Positions 15,347 through 24,527 of a stretch of DNA of 39,867 nucleotides are shown in pieces. The translations under genes and the position numbers were made by a program. The notes below the pieces were generated by a model, which was not told where the DNA came from, ran no database searches, and was given only the letters and a program-made list of their open reading frames with translations. The stretch is from Streptomyces sp. ISL-66 (GTDB lineage: Bacteria > Actinomycetota > Actinomycetes > Streptomycetales > Streptomycetaceae), in the NCBI RefSeq assembly GCF_018614135.1, contig NZ_JAGGOW010000134.1, positions 1 through 39,867 of the forward strand, read 5' to 3'. Each line of letters starts with the position of its first letter. Positions within the stretch are counted from its first letter, which is position 1.

Positions 15347-16915
15347 ATGTTCCGAAGAGCGCTGAACTGCGCTGTGGCGCCGGCCCTCGCCGCCTGCGCG
15401 GTGGTGTACGGGGTCCCGTCCGCCGCCGCCGAGGAGATACCCCGGGCCCCCGGCCACCGCCTGGTCAGCCACTACGACGGCGGCCCCGCGGCGGCCGCCC
15501 CGCTGCCCGGCGAAGCCCCGCCGCAGCACCCCTTTCTCGCGCCCAACGGCCGCAGCGGGATGCACTCCGACGCTGCCGGCAGCGCCACCTCCCCCTGGTC
15601 CGGGCCGCTCGGCAAGAACCCGCGGGTGACCAGCGAGAAGATCGCCACCCTCGGCGGCGAATGCGCCACCGCCACCTTCGACTCGGCCGGGCGGCTGGTC
15701 ACCGTGTGCGGCACCTTCGGCGGATTCAAGGTCAAACTGCTGGACCCCCGTACGCTCGCCACGCTCGCGGAGTACCAGCTCCCGCAGCGCTCCTCGACGG
15801 TCCAGGCGATCACCTCGCTGGACTTCTCCAAGATCTTCAAGGACACCTCGGGCGGCGCCTACTTCTACCTGGACGACCAGGACCGGGCGGTGCTGGCCGA
15901 CTCCCGCCAGCACGTCCTGCGGCTCTCCCACGTCCAGAAGCCGGACGGAAGCTGGCAGTTCGAGGTCGAGGACGACTGGGACCTCACCGGTCAGGTCCCG
16001 CACGACTGCGTCGACTGGACCAACCTGTGGCCCACCGGCACCTGTGACCCCGTCACCTCGGTGATGCCCGACTGGGACGGCCGCATCTGGTGGGTCACCC
16101 GCCAGGGCCGCGTCGGCACCGTGGACCCGGCGACCTCGCGGATCCGCTCGGTCCAGCTGGCGGGGGAAGAGATCCAGAACTCCTTCTCGGTGGCCGAGGA
16201 CGGCGTCTCCATCGTCACCGACCACGCGCTCTACAGCTTCCGCACCGACGCCGACGGCGTCCCCGTCGCGCAGTGGCGCCAGACGTACGACCGCGGAACG
16301 GGAACCAAGCCCGGCTCCGTCAACCAGGGTTCGGGCACCACCCCGGACCTCTTCGGCGACGGCTATGTCGCGATCACCGACAACGCCGACGACCGGATGA
16401 ACGTCCTGGTCTACGAGCGGGGCGTGGACGTGCCCGCCGACCAGCGTCTGGTGTGCAAGGTCCCGGTCTTCGGTTCGGGCGCCTCGACCACCGACAACTC
16501 CCTGATCACCTGGGGCAACAGCATCGTCGTCGAGAACAACTACGGCTACGAGAACGTCACGTCGCTCGTCCTCGGAAAGTCGGTCGTCGGCGGCGTCAGC
16601 CGCATCGACGTCCGCGCCGACGGCAGCGGCTGCGACACGGTCTGGCAGAGCGCGATCCGCTCGCCCTCCGTCGTCCCGAAGCTCTCCACCGCGAACGGGC
16701 TGCTCTACTTCTACGAGAAGGAGCCGAACTTCTGGGGGATCGACGCCTGGTACCTGACGGCGGTGGACTTCCGCACCGGCGAGCGCCGCTGGCGGCAGCT
16801 GACCGGCACGGGCCCGCTGTACGACAACAACTGGGCCCCGATCACCCTCGGCCCCGACGGCACGGCGTACGTGGGCGTCTTCAACGGCATCGTCGCGGTC
16901 CGCGACGGCGGCTGA
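15347..16915 (+). CDS. Secreted beta-propeller-like protein
   Basis: A 522-residue exported protein of unknown function. ATG 15347 follows GGAGGAA. A Sec signal peptide (about 1-28, ending PSAAAEE) precedes a beta-rich body with repeating blades of the type GRLVTVCGTFGGFKVKLLDPRTL, GRIWWVTRQGRVGTVDPATSRI, YSFRTDADG and GTAYVGVFNGIVAVRDGG, as in PQQ-like or WD40-like propellers. Two Cys pairs (GGECATA..TVCG and DCVDW..GTCDP) suggest disulphides and an extracellular location. I see no catalytic motif. It ends at a bidirectional hairpin shared with the convergent dual-peptidase gene. Sugar or peptide binding is possible but only inferred. Confidence 0.7.
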   Translation: MFRRALNCAVAPALAACAVVYGVPSAAAEEIPRAPGHRLVSHYDGGPAAAAPLPGEAPPQHPFLAPNGRSGMHSDAAGSATSPWSGPLGKNPRVTSEKIATLGGECATATFDSAGRLVTVCGTFGGFKVKLLDPRTLATLAEYQLPQRSSTVQAITSLDFSKIFKDTSGGAYFYLDDQDRAVLADSRQHVLRLSHVQKPDGSWQFEVEDDWDLTGQVPHDCVDWTNLWPTGTCDPVTSVMPDWDGRIWWVTRQGRVGTVDPATSRIRSVQLAGEEIQNSFSVAEDGVSIVTDHALYSFRTDADGVPVAQWRQTYDRGTGTKPGSVNQGSGTTPDLFGDGYVAITDNADDRMNVLVYERGVDVPADQRLVCKVPVFGSGASTTDNSLITWGNSIVVENNYGYENVTSLVLGKSVVGGVSRIDVRADGSGCDTVWQSAIRSPSVVPKLSTANGLLYFYEKEPNFWGIDAWYLTAVDFRTGERRWRQLTGTGPLYDNNWAPITLGPDGTAYVGVFNGIVAVRDGG

Positions 16916-16957
16916 CCGTCCGCGGCGTACGGATCGGCCCGCGCACACCGCACACGG

Positions 16958-17005
16958 CCGGGCGGCACCCGCCCCGGCCGTGTGGCCGGAGCGGGTGCCG
17001 CCCGG
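16958..17005. terminator. Bidirectional terminator between convergent genes
   Basis: Arms 16958-16972 and 16991-17005 pair over 15 bp, and an inner CCGGCC/GGCCGG stem with GTGT loop continues inside after a single C/A mismatch. It sits midway between the stop codons at 16915 and 17028. Confidence 0.8.
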
Positions 17006-17027
17006 GGGGCTTAGGGTGCCGCGGGCG

Positions 17028-20000
17028 TCAGCTCACCTGGAGGGTGACGTCGTCCACGACGAAGGACGTCTGGAGCGAGGGGTCCTCCACGCCCTGGAAC
17101 TTCAGGGTGACCGTCTGGCCGGCGAACCGGGAGACGTCGTACGTCTTGAGCTGGTAGCCGGAGGCCGCGTTCACGTTGGACAGGGTCTCCAGCGTCTGGC
17201 CGCCCACCGAGACCGTGAACTGGTCGTAGACGGTGTTCTCGGTCTCGTCGGTGTCGATGTGCAGGTAGAAGCCGAGCTGGTACGAGGAGCAGCCCGCCGG
17301 GACGGTCACGGACTGCGACGCGCTGTCCGTGTGGGTCTGGCCGTAGCCGTTCAGCCAGGCCTTGTACGAGCCGCCGTGCGGGGTCTGGCCGGCCTGGTTG
17401 GTGATGACGCCCGCGGTGGACGTCCACGGGCTGGTGCCGCTCTCGAAGCCGCCGTTGGCGACGAGCTGGCGCGGGGTGCAGGTGCCGCCGCCCCCGACGG
17501 TCAGGGAGTAGGTGGTGGTGTGGCTGACGGAGCCCGTGCCGGTGACGGTCAGGGTGTACGTGCCGGGCGCGGTGTTCGCGCCGACCTGTACGGAGAGCGT
17601 CGAGGAGCTGCCGGACTGGACGGAGGTGGGGCTGAGGCTCGCCGTCACGCCGGAGGGGGCGCCGGTCACGGACAGGGCGACGGTCTGGGCGGCGCCGCTG
17701 ACGGTGGCGGTGTTGATGGTCGAGGTGGCGCTGCCGCCCGGGTTCGCGCTGCCGGTGGCCGGGGAGGCGCTGATCGAGAAGTCGGGGCCGGGGGTGGTCC
17801 CGCCGACGGCCTGGTTCCAGACCGTGTAGGCGACGCCGTCGGCGCTGCGGTCGAGGACGGTCGGGCTGATGTTGTTCGTGGTGTCGCAGGAGCTGTGGTA
17901 GCAGGAGTCGTACGCCGCGTTCGCGGTGCCGCCCCACTTGGCGGCCTGCGCCGAGGTCTTGCGGGCGCTGGCGCCGGCGGCGTAGCCGGAGGTGGGGATG
18001 CCGCCCTGCTGGAAGGAGTAGTCGTCACTGCGGCCCTGGCCCTCGACGTTCTCCTCGGGGGCGAGGTTCAGCGAGGTCCAGTAAGCCTTGAGCGGCGCGG
18101 CGGCGGTGGAGTTGAGGTTGTTGATGAAGTAGCCGCCGTTGGTCGAGCCGACCATGTCGAAGTTGTAGTAGGCCTTGATGGCCGACTTCTGCGTGCTGCT
18201 GAGCTGGTTGACGTAGAACTCCGAGCCGTTGAGGCCCTGCTCCTCGTCCGTCCACCAGGCGAAGCGCACGTGCTTGGTCATCGTCGGGTTCTTCTGGGCG
18301 AGGGCCAGCGCGTTCTCCAGCAGGGTCGCGGAGCCCGAGCCGTTGTCGTTGATGCCCGGACCCGCCGAGACGCTGTCGAGGTGCGCGCCGAACATGATCG
18401 TCTGGTCGGCGGGGCCGCCGGGCCAGTCCGCGATCAGGTTGTTCGACGGGTAGGTGCAGGAGGTGCAGTTCTGCTCGGTCACCGTGTAACCGGCGGCCTG
18501 CAGCTTGCCCTTGACGTACGCCACGGACTGCGTGTAGCCGGCGCTGCCCGCACGGCGGTTGCCGCCGTTCTGGGAGGCGATCGTGTTCAGCTGGGTCAAG
18601 TGCGCCTGGACGGCCGCCACGTCGATGTTCGGCGCGCCCGGGCCGGGGGTGGTGCCGCCGACGGTGAGCGCGTAGTCGACCGTGTGCGAGAGGCTGCTGC
18701 CCTGCCCCTTGACGACGACGGTCGAGGTCCCGGGAGCCGCGCTGGACGAGGCGGTCAGGGTCAGCGTCGAGGACTGGCCGGACTGCACGGTGGCCGGGTT
18801 GAAGGAGGCGCTCACCCCGGCCGGCAGGCCGGACGCGGTGAGGGTCACCTGCTGGGCCGTGCCCTGGGAGATCGCGGTGCTCACGGTGGTGGTGACCGAG
18901 GCGCCCTGCTGGGCGGTGCCCGAGGACGGGCTCAGCGCGAGCGAGAAGTCGCTGTTCTGGCCGCTCGGGGTGCAGGTCGGGTCGGCGCTCTGGGCGGGCA
19001 CGCTGATGGCGTCCCAGGCGCCCTTGGTCTTGTTGAACAGGTTGCAGGTGGCGTCCAGCGTCTTGGCGGAACTCAGCGTCGCCGTCCGGTACTTCTTGTA
19101 GGACATGCTGGAGGTCTTCAGCAGCATGCCGCCGTAGAAGATCTTGCCGGCGTTCTGCACGCCCACGCCGGTCAGCGTGGACTGGTTGCAGGTGCTGCTG
19201 TTCGGCTTGCCGCCGCCCGGGCTGGTGCCCTCGGCGAGCAGGTAGAACCAGTGGTTCAGCGGGCCGGCGGCCGCGTGCACCTCGGTACCCGGTATCGAGG
19301 AGCTGTAGCAGGCCGGGTCGTTGTTGACGGCCGGCGGGTTGTACATGTTCCGGATCGGCCCGTTGCCCACGAGGTTGATCATCTCGCCGACGGTGTAGTC
19401 CGGAACGTCGTACGGGGAGGGCTCGTTGATGAACGCCTCGGTCAGCGCGCCGAAGATGTCACCGGTGGCCTCGCCGAGCCCGGCCTCCTGCCCGCTGGTC
19501 CCGCCCGGGGTGTTGGAGTCGATGGCGTGCCCGTACTCGTGGGCCACCACGTCCACGCCGGCGATCCACTCGTTGGCCTGGTTGTGCCCGATGGTCACCG
19601 AGCTGCCGTCCCAGTACGCGTTCAGGTCGCCGAGGCCGACCTTGCCCGGGAAGCTGCGGCCGCTGCCGTTGACGCCGTTGCGGCCGAGCCACTGGCTCAG
19701 CATGTCCCACTGCTTCTGGGCCGCGAACATCAGGTCCGTGCAGCCGGTCTCCTTGGAGGTGGGGTTGCCCGTGCCCCAGGAGTCCGAAGACTTCGAGAAG
19801 ACCGTGCCGGAGCTGTAGTCGGCGCAGCTCAGACCGGCCCGGTTCGGGTCGCGCAAGGAGTACGTGCCACCGGACGCGGTGGTGTCGATGGTCAGCGGGT
19901 TGGGGCCGTTCCACTTGCTGTTGCCGGTGCCCGCGACCACCTCGTCGAAGCGGTCGACGACCTTGCCGGTGCGCGCGTCCACGAAGACGTGCAGCTTGCT

Positions 20001-20534
20001 GGGCGCCGTACGGGTCCGGCCGACGAGGACGGTCTCCCAGGCCAGGACGGGCTTGTCGTCCTTGAGCTTGACGACGAGCCGGCCGCTCTGCGCCACCTGC
20101 TCGGTCTTGAACAGTTCGCCGCGCGCGGTGCTCTCGGCCGCCCGCGCCGTGACCGACGGGGTGACGGCCACGTCGATGACGGTCGAGGAGGCCGACTGGA
20201 GGGCGCGGACCCGGCCCTCGCCGTCGGCGAGGACCACCGCGTCGCCGCCGACGACCGGCAGGCCGCGGTAGCTGCGCTCGTACGCGACCGAGTACAGGTC
20301 CTGCACCCAGGGGGTGACCAGGCGCCGGTCGTACTGCTGGTCGGGGGAGTTGACCAAAGCGTCGAGGCCGCTGCGCACGGCCGCGTCCGCCGCGGCGACG
20401 GCCCGCTCGGCTTTGGTCCGGCCGGGGGCCGGGTCGGAGACCTGGTTGGCGGAAGCGGCGCCGGCCAGCGAGCCCGCGAGGCCCGTGGTCAGCGCCATGG
20501 CCGCGACGACGGCCATCCATCTGGTGGGCTGCAA
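17028..20534 (-). CDS. Secreted dual metallopeptidase: M4 thermolysin domain fused to M28 aminopeptidase domain
   Basis: One 1168-residue exported protein with two zinc peptidases. TTG 20534 has GGAG 7 bases upstream; the signal peptide ends near ASA-29. An FTP propeptide (about 60-110) and PepSY-like region precede the M4 domain with HEYGH (His332, Glu333, His336) and GEATGD (Glu355). An Ig-like domain starts near 529. The M28 domain (about 632-905) has His718, Asp730, Glu765, Asp793, His880 and catalytic Glu764; these spacings equal those I know for S. griseus aminopeptidase. A second Ig-like domain (about 916-1010) and a CTP..NGGFESG jelly-roll module (about 1019-1168) follow. Endopeptidase and exopeptidase action are thus joined. 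A LysR gene is divergent. Confidence 0.93.
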   Translation of the reverse strand: MQPTRWMAVVAAMALTTGLAGSLAGAASANQVSDPAPGRTKAERAVAAADAAVRSGLDALVNSPDQQYDRRLVTPWVQDLYSVAYERSYRGLPVVGGDAVVLADGEGRVRALQSASSTVIDVAVTPSVTARAAESTARGELFKTEQVAQSGRLVVKLKDDKPVLAWETVLVGRTRTAPSKLHVFVDARTGKVVDRFDEVVAGTGNSKWNGPNPLTIDTTASGGTYSLRDPNRAGLSCADYSSGTVFSKSSDSWGTGNPTSKETGCTDLMFAAQKQWDMLSQWLGRNGVNGSGRSFPGKVGLGDLNAYWDGSSVTIGHNQANEWIAGVDVVAHEYGHAIDSNTPGGTSGQEAGLGEATGDIFGALTEAFINEPSPYDVPDYTVGEMINLVGNGPIRNMYNPPAVNNDPACYSSSIPGTEVHAAAGPLNHWFYLLAEGTSPGGGKPNSSTCNQSTLTGVGVQNAGKIFYGGMLLKTSSMSYKKYRTATLSSAKTLDATCNLFNKTKGAWDAISVPAQSADPTCTPSGQNSDFSLALSPSSGTAQQGASVTTTVSTAISQGTAQQVTLTASGLPAGVSASFNPATVQSGQSSTLTLTASSSAAPGTSTVVVKGQGSSLSHTVDYALTVGGTTPGPGAPNIDVAAVQAHLTQLNTIASQNGGNRRAGSAGYTQSVAYVKGKLQAAGYTVTEQNCTSCTYPSNNLIADWPGGPADQTIMFGAHLDSVSAGPGINDNGSGSATLLENALALAQKNPTMTKHVRFAWWTDEEQGLNGSEFYVNQLSSTQKSAIKAYYNFDMVGSTNGGYFINNLNSTAAAPLKAYWTSLNLAPEENVEGQGRSDDYSFQQGGIPTSGYAAGASARKTSAQAAKWGGTANAAYDSCYHSSCDTTNNISPTVLDRSADGVAYTVWNQAVGGTTPGPDFSISASPATGSANPGGSATSTINTATVSGAAQTVALSVTGAPSGVTASLSPTSVQSGSSSTLSVQVGANTAPGTYTLTVTGTGSVSHTTTYSLTVGGGGTCTPRQLVANGGFESGTSPWTSTAGVITNQAGQTPHGGSYKAWLNGYGQTHTDSASQSVTVPAGCSSYQLGFYLHIDTDETENTVYDQFTVSVGGQTLETLSNVNAASGYQLKTYDVSRFAGQTVTLKFQGVEDPSLQTSFVVDDVTLQVS

Positions 20535-20636
20535 GAGTCCACTCCGATCGTGTGGGGGGTGAGAAAGGCATGAGAATCCGGCTGTTCGCGGCTGAGTATG
20601 GGCGTGTCCATGACGGGATCGGGACATCCCTGCCGG

Positions 20637-20654
20637 CATAAGACCGGCGTTATG
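20637..20654. promoter_or_regulatory. Inverted repeat in the dual-peptidase/lysR intergenic region
   Basis: CATAA-GACCGGCG-TTATG is a perfect 5-bp-arm inverted repeat of the LysR-box type, 33 bases upstream of the lysR start and 102 upstream of the peptidase start. It is a candidate binding site for the LysR protein encoded next to it. Confidence 0.45.
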
Positions 20655-20687
20655 GTGCGGGCGCATGACGCTGCGTAAGCTGCCGGG

Positions 20688-21647
20688 ATGCAGCTGGAGT
20701 TGAGACATCTGCAAGCCGTCTGTCAGATAGCGGAGACCGGCAGCCTGGGGGGCGCGGCACGGATGCTGGGGGTCTCCCAGCCGGCGCTCTCCGCCCAGCT
20801 GCGCAGGATCGAACGGGTCACCGGGGGCGAGCTCTTCGTCCGCGGCCGGCGCGGGGTCGAACCCACCCCCCTGGGCCAGTTCGTCCTCGCCAAAGCCCGC
20901 CGGGTGCTCAGCGAGATGGACGCACTCGGAGCCGAGACGCGGGCCCGCACGACCGACGCCCCACTGCGCCTCGGCTGCATCCTGCTCGTGCTGATCGACG
21001 GCCTGATCGCACGGCAGGACCTGGTGCTCGGCGGCCGGGAGATCACCGTGGACCTGGAGGACTCGGTGACGGCCCTGGTGCGGATGCTCGGCGCGGGCCG
21101 CTACGACGTCATCGCGTACGGAGAGGTGAACGACCACGAGGTCCCGCTGCCCGCGGGAGTCCTGGCCCGGACCCTGGTGACCAAGGAGCCGTTCTGCATC
21201 CGGATGTCCGCATGCCATCGGCTGGCCCGGCTCGAGGCGCTCGACCTCGCCGACCTCGCCGACGAGCAGTGGATGACGCTGGTGGAGGACGACGACGGCG
21301 GCCCCGAGGCGCTCGTCGAGGCCTGCGCCAAGGCCGGATTCGTTCCGTCGCTGCGCTACCGGATCACCGACCGGATGATGCAGTACGACCTGATCTCCGC
21401 CGGCCGCGTCGTCTCCCTCAGCCAGCCCACCGCACCGGCGGTGGCGGGCACGGTCATGCGCCCCCTGATCGGCGCGCCCATCACGGGCCGCATCCGCCTC
21501 GCCTGGAACCGCTCGACGGTCTCGGCCCGCCAGGCGGAGCTCTTCTACCTCTCGGCCGCCCGCGCGTACCTGGCCAATGTGGACAACAACCCCTTCCACC
21601 GGGCCTGGTGGGACGAACATCCGGAGGTCCACCCGGCCCTGGGCTGA
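20688..21647 (+). CDS. LysR family transcriptional regulator
   Basis: A 319-residue regulator with the canonical N-terminal winged helix-turn-helix: LRHLQAVCQIAETGSLGGAARMLGVSQPALSAQLRRIE at about 5-42, then a PBP2-like effector-binding domain (for example LRLGCILLVLIDGLIARQD and EPFCIRMSACHRLARLEALDLADL). The start ATG 20688 has only a weak ribosome site (GCCGGG). It is divergent from the dual M4/M28 peptidase gene, and the 153-base gap contains a LysR-type inverted repeat. LysR proteins usually activate a divergent gene, so control of the peptidase is the simplest hypothesis. No ligand can be predicted. Confidence 0.92.
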   Translation: MQLELRHLQAVCQIAETGSLGGAARMLGVSQPALSAQLRRIERVTGGELFVRGRRGVEPTPLGQFVLAKARRVLSEMDALGAETRARTTDAPLRLGCILLVLIDGLIARQDLVLGGREITVDLEDSVTALVRMLGAGRYDVIAYGEVNDHEVPLPAGVLARTLVTKEPFCIRMSACHRLARLEALDLADLADEQWMTLVEDDDGGPEALVEACAKAGFVPSLRYRITDRMMQYDLISAGRVVSLSQPTAPAVAGTVMRPLIGAPITGRIRLAWNRSTVSARQAELFYLSAARAYLANVDNNPFHRAWWDEHPEVHPALG

Positions 21648-21714
21648 GCCCCGGGGAACCTCGAACGTCGGTTTCCGGGCCGCTGCCTGACCGTCCGTCG
21701 GGGTACGCGCGCAG

Positions 21715-22311
21715 TCAGGCCTCGCGGGCGAGCCCGGCCACGTGGTCGGCGATCAGGTCGAGGATCCCGGCGGCCGCCTTCTCGTCGCCGACGGCGAGGA
21801 AGTTCAGCGTCACCCCGTCCGTCACGGCCGCCAGGTAACGGGCCAGCACGTCCACCGGCACGCCCAGTTCGAACGGCGTGGTCCGCCGCAGCTCCTCGAT
21901 CAGCTCGACGTACGCCTCGCAGTACAGCTCGTACTGCCGACGCGCCAGGTGCTCGAACCCGGGCTGACGCAACGCGTACTGGGTGAGCTCGTAGGTCAGC
22001 ATGTGCTCGCCGGGGCTGGCCACCACGTGGTCCCAGTAGGCCTGGAAGCCGGCCCGGACGGTTTCGCGGAGGGTGTCCCGGGGCAGGATCACCGCCTTCA
22101 CGATCGTCACGTAGTGGCCGGTGATCGTCTCGATGACCGATTCCAGCAGCGCCTGCTTGGAATCGAAGCAGTAGTGGAAGACGCTCAGGGACACGCCCGC
22201 CTCGGCGGCGATGGACCGGGTCGTCGTCCTGGACACCCCGTCGCGGCTCATCGCGCGGATCGCCGCCTCCGTCAGCTGCCTGCGCCGGTCGGTCAACGGC
22301 ATCCGCGCCAT
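21715..22311 (-). CDS. TetR family regulator, BetI-like
   Basis: A 198-residue repressor. ATG 22311 has GAGGGGGA upstream; the longer open frame to 22440 would run through a large hairpin and is rejected. The helix-turn-helix is RDGVSRTTTRSIAAEAGVSLSVFHYCFDSKQALLES at about 22-57; the FDSKQALLE motif and the C-terminal YWDHVVASPGEHMLTYELTQYALRQPG recall BetI/TetR_C_6 members. It lies downstream of the dipeptidase-like gene on the same strand but behind a strong hairpin, so it probably has its own promoter. Its targets may be elsewhere. A palindrome inside the dipeptidase-gene promoter is one local candidate. Confidence 0.88.
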   Translation of the reverse strand: MARMPLTDRRRQLTEAAIRAMSRDGVSRTTTRSIAAEAGVSLSVFHYCFDSKQALLESVIETITGHYVTIVKAVILPRDTLRETVRAGFQAYWDHVVASPGEHMLTYELTQYALRQPGFEHLARRQYELYCEAYVELIEELRRTTPFELGVPVDVLARYLAAVTDGVTLNFLAVGDEKAAAGILDLIADHVAGLAREA

Positions 22312-22340
22312 GTGCGTTTCCCCCTCGCTCCGGTGCTGCC

Positions 22341-22392
22341 CCGGAAGGGGGGTGTCCGGGAACCGGCAGGCTCCGGGACACCCCCCTTCCGG
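22341..22392 (-). terminator. 17-bp perfect inverted repeat after the dipeptidase-like gene
   Basis: CCGGAAGGGGGGTGTCC (22341-22357) and its exact complement (22376-22392) enclose 18 bases. It begins 6 bases after the stop of the dipeptidase-like gene on the minus strand and ends before the tetR ribosome site. Termination is the likely role; an operator for the TetR protein is the alternative. Confidence 0.75.
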
Positions 22393-22397
22393 CGCCG

Positions 22398-24527
22398 TCA
22401 GCTGCTGTATACGCCGACTTCGTACAGGGAGTAACCCCACTGCGTACCGCGTCCCGCTCCGTGGACGCGTACGTACCGGGCCGGGACCCCCGCGAACCGC
22501 GCCGTGTCCAGGCCGCCGTCACCGGAAGCCGTGGACCAGGCCGTCTGCCAGTTCGACCCGTCCGTGGAGACCTCGATGCGGTACGACCTCCCGTACGCGC
22601 GCTCCCAGTCGAGGGTGACCCGCTTGACCAGGTTCTCGGAACCGAGGTCGAACCGGATCCACTGGTCGTCGCTCCAGTCGCTCGCCCAGCGGCTGCCCTT
22701 GTCGCCGTCCACGGCCTGGCCGGGCGCGTAGCTGACGAACGGGTTCCATTCCGAGGAGCTCGCGGAGGAGGCCGTGCGCGCCGCGAGGTTCACCCCCGCT
22801 TTGTGCTGCTCGGAGGAACCCCAGGTGCGCAGGTAGGACTCGGCGCCCTTGAACAGGTCGTCCACGACGCCCTGTCCGCCGACGAGCCGGATGTCCTCGA
22901 TCCAGTCGGGCACCAGGCCGTAGTGCGAGGCGCCGTCGGTGTTGAGGTCCCACGTGCGCAGGCCGGTGGTCTGCTTGTCGATGACGGAACCGCCGTCGGT
23001 GCTGCGGAACGGGTACGTCACCGGGGTCGGCGCGTTCGCGCCGCGCGGGCCGGGCCAGCCGCCGACGCCGTTCATGTCGGTGCCGTAGCCGTAGCCGACG
23101 CCGTACTTCTCACGGAGCGCATCCGTCCGCTTGGCCTCCGCGCTGAACGCCTCCGAGCCGCTCATGTACTGGGCGGCGAAACCGCCGAGCTTGTAGAGGC
23201 GCTCGGTCCAGCCGAGGTCCATCCAGCTGTGCGAGGAGATCACGCCGGGGTACGACTCGGTCTCGAGGATGTCGAAGGCCTGGCCCGCCGCCTTCACGCT
23301 CATGTGGTCGATCTCGAGCATCATCTTGCGTTTCATCATGCCGCGCACCGCGTAGTCACCGAGCTCGGTGAGACCGCGGGTGTTGCACTGGGCCCCCGCG
23401 GCGTACGAGGGCACCGTCACGCCCGCCGGCAGCTCCTTCTCCGCGCCGGCCGCGGGAGCCAGCCCGATGGGATTGTCGTGCTGCGGGCCCGCGCACTGCT
23501 CCGTCTTCCAGAAGGTTCCCGTCGACAGGAACTGCCCGACGTTGATGGCGGTTCCCAGCGCGCCCTCGTCGAAGCGGACCCCGCACAGGGCGTTGTCGAA
23601 CTTGTGGCACAGGAACATGCTGCGGACGCCCAGGTCGTACAGCTCGTCGAGGCCGCGGTCGATGTCCTGCTTGCCGCACTGCGCGACGTCCAGGATCTGC
23701 TTGCAGCCGAACGGCTCGGAGGTTTCGACGCCGAGGACCACGGCGAGCTTCCCCTGCTTGATGACCTCGCGGGCCTGAGCGGAGTCGGTGACGATGCGGA
23801 ACCACCCCTTGCCGGGGCCGCCGTACATCGTGTCGACGAAGGCCTGCATGTCGTAGCTCTTCTTCGCCTCCAGGCGGATGGCGGTCATCTCGTCGCAGCT
23901 GCGGTCCTTGAAGAAGTAGACCGAGCAGATCACCCCGTTGGTGACGAGGTCGTTGACGAGGACGCGCTGGCCGCCGCGCCAGGCCCGCTCGATCCAGGCG
24001 TAGTAGTTCTGCTGGTGGGTCAGCGAGTCGTGGGCGGGCCAGTCCTTGAAGGTGGGCCAGCCGTCGGGGTCGTGTTTGCCGTCACCGCCCTTGGTGACGA
24101 AGTCGAAGATCGCGAGGCTGCCGTCCGGGTAGTGCTCGGGACAGTCCTTGAGCGCGTCGGCCACCCCGAGGTCGGAGAACGGCTTGCCGCAGATCAGCCG
24201 GCCGCCGAAGCCCTCGTTGGACATGATGTGGTCGTGGGCGTCCACGAAGCCCCGTACGTTGCCCTGGGCGTCGGTGCCCTTGAAGGGCTCGCCGGTCACG
24301 TTGATCTGGGAGTCGGGCGCGGGCCGCGCGGTGGGGTTCCACCAGCCGGCATCGGCCGAGGCCCCGGGGACGGGGCCGAGCGCCATGGCCAGCAGGCCGA
24401 GGAGCAGGGACAGGACGGCGAGCGGTTTGCGCCGGCGGTGCGGTCGTGGTCGCGGGTCCTGCCGTGAGGCCGGTTGTCGCCGTGGTCGTGGTTGTGGTTG
24501 CGCGTGCGGTCGGCGGGTCATGGCCAC
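22398..24527 (-). CDS. Secreted amidohydrolase (membrane-dipeptidase-like) with F5/8 type C domain
   Basis: A 709-residue exported protein. GTG 24527 has GAGGA 8 bases upstream; ATG 24521 is an alternative. The n-region is very long and Arg/Pro-rich, followed by a hydrophobic helix (about 35-50) and a PGASA cleavage site. The catalytic half has an amidohydrolase-superfamily metal centre: Asp96, His98 and His100 in VDAHDH, Glu268 in GVETSEPF, His308, His408 in EIDHMS, His433 in SSHSW and Asp484 in GTDMNG. Many Cys residues suggest disulphides. The last ~130 residues are an F5/8 type C (discoidin) module, likely carbohydrate-binding. The pattern recalls M19 membrane dipeptidases, but the substrate is unknown. 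Confidence 0.78.
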   Translation of the reverse strand: MAMTRRPHAQPQPRPRRQPASRQDPRPRPHRRRKPLAVLSLLLGLLAMALGPVPGASADAGWWNPTARPAPDSQINVTGEPFKGTDAQGNVRGFVDAHDHIMSNEGFGGRLICGKPFSDLGVADALKDCPEHYPDGSLAIFDFVTKGGDGKHDPDGWPTFKDWPAHDSLTHQQNYYAWIERAWRGGQRVLVNDLVTNGVICSVYFFKDRSCDEMTAIRLEAKKSYDMQAFVDTMYGGPGKGWFRIVTDSAQAREVIKQGKLAVVLGVETSEPFGCKQILDVAQCGKQDIDRGLDELYDLGVRSMFLCHKFDNALCGVRFDEGALGTAINVGQFLSTGTFWKTEQCAGPQHDNPIGLAPAAGAEKELPAGVTVPSYAAGAQCNTRGLTELGDYAVRGMMKRKMMLEIDHMSVKAAGQAFDILETESYPGVISSHSWMDLGWTERLYKLGGFAAQYMSGSEAFSAEAKRTDALREKYGVGYGYGTDMNGVGGWPGPRGANAPTPVTYPFRSTDGGSVIDKQTTGLRTWDLNTDGASHYGLVPDWIEDIRLVGGQGVVDDLFKGAESYLRTWGSSEQHKAGVNLAARTASSASSSEWNPFVSYAPGQAVDGDKGSRWASDWSDDQWIRFDLGSENLVKRVTLDWERAYGRSYRIEVSTDGSNWQTAWSTASGDGGLDTARFAGVPARYVRVHGAGRGTQWGYSLYEVGVYSS

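Noticed and set aside
16980..20573. 1197-codon plus-strand frame opposite the dual peptidase
   Set aside because: Val/Gly/Arg-rich shadow with no domain, whereas the minus strand has two complete catalytic sites.
20535..21632. N-terminal extension of the dual-peptidase frame up to 21632
   Set aside because: The extension is antisense to a clear LysR gene, and a signal peptide with a good ribosome site begins at TTG 20534.
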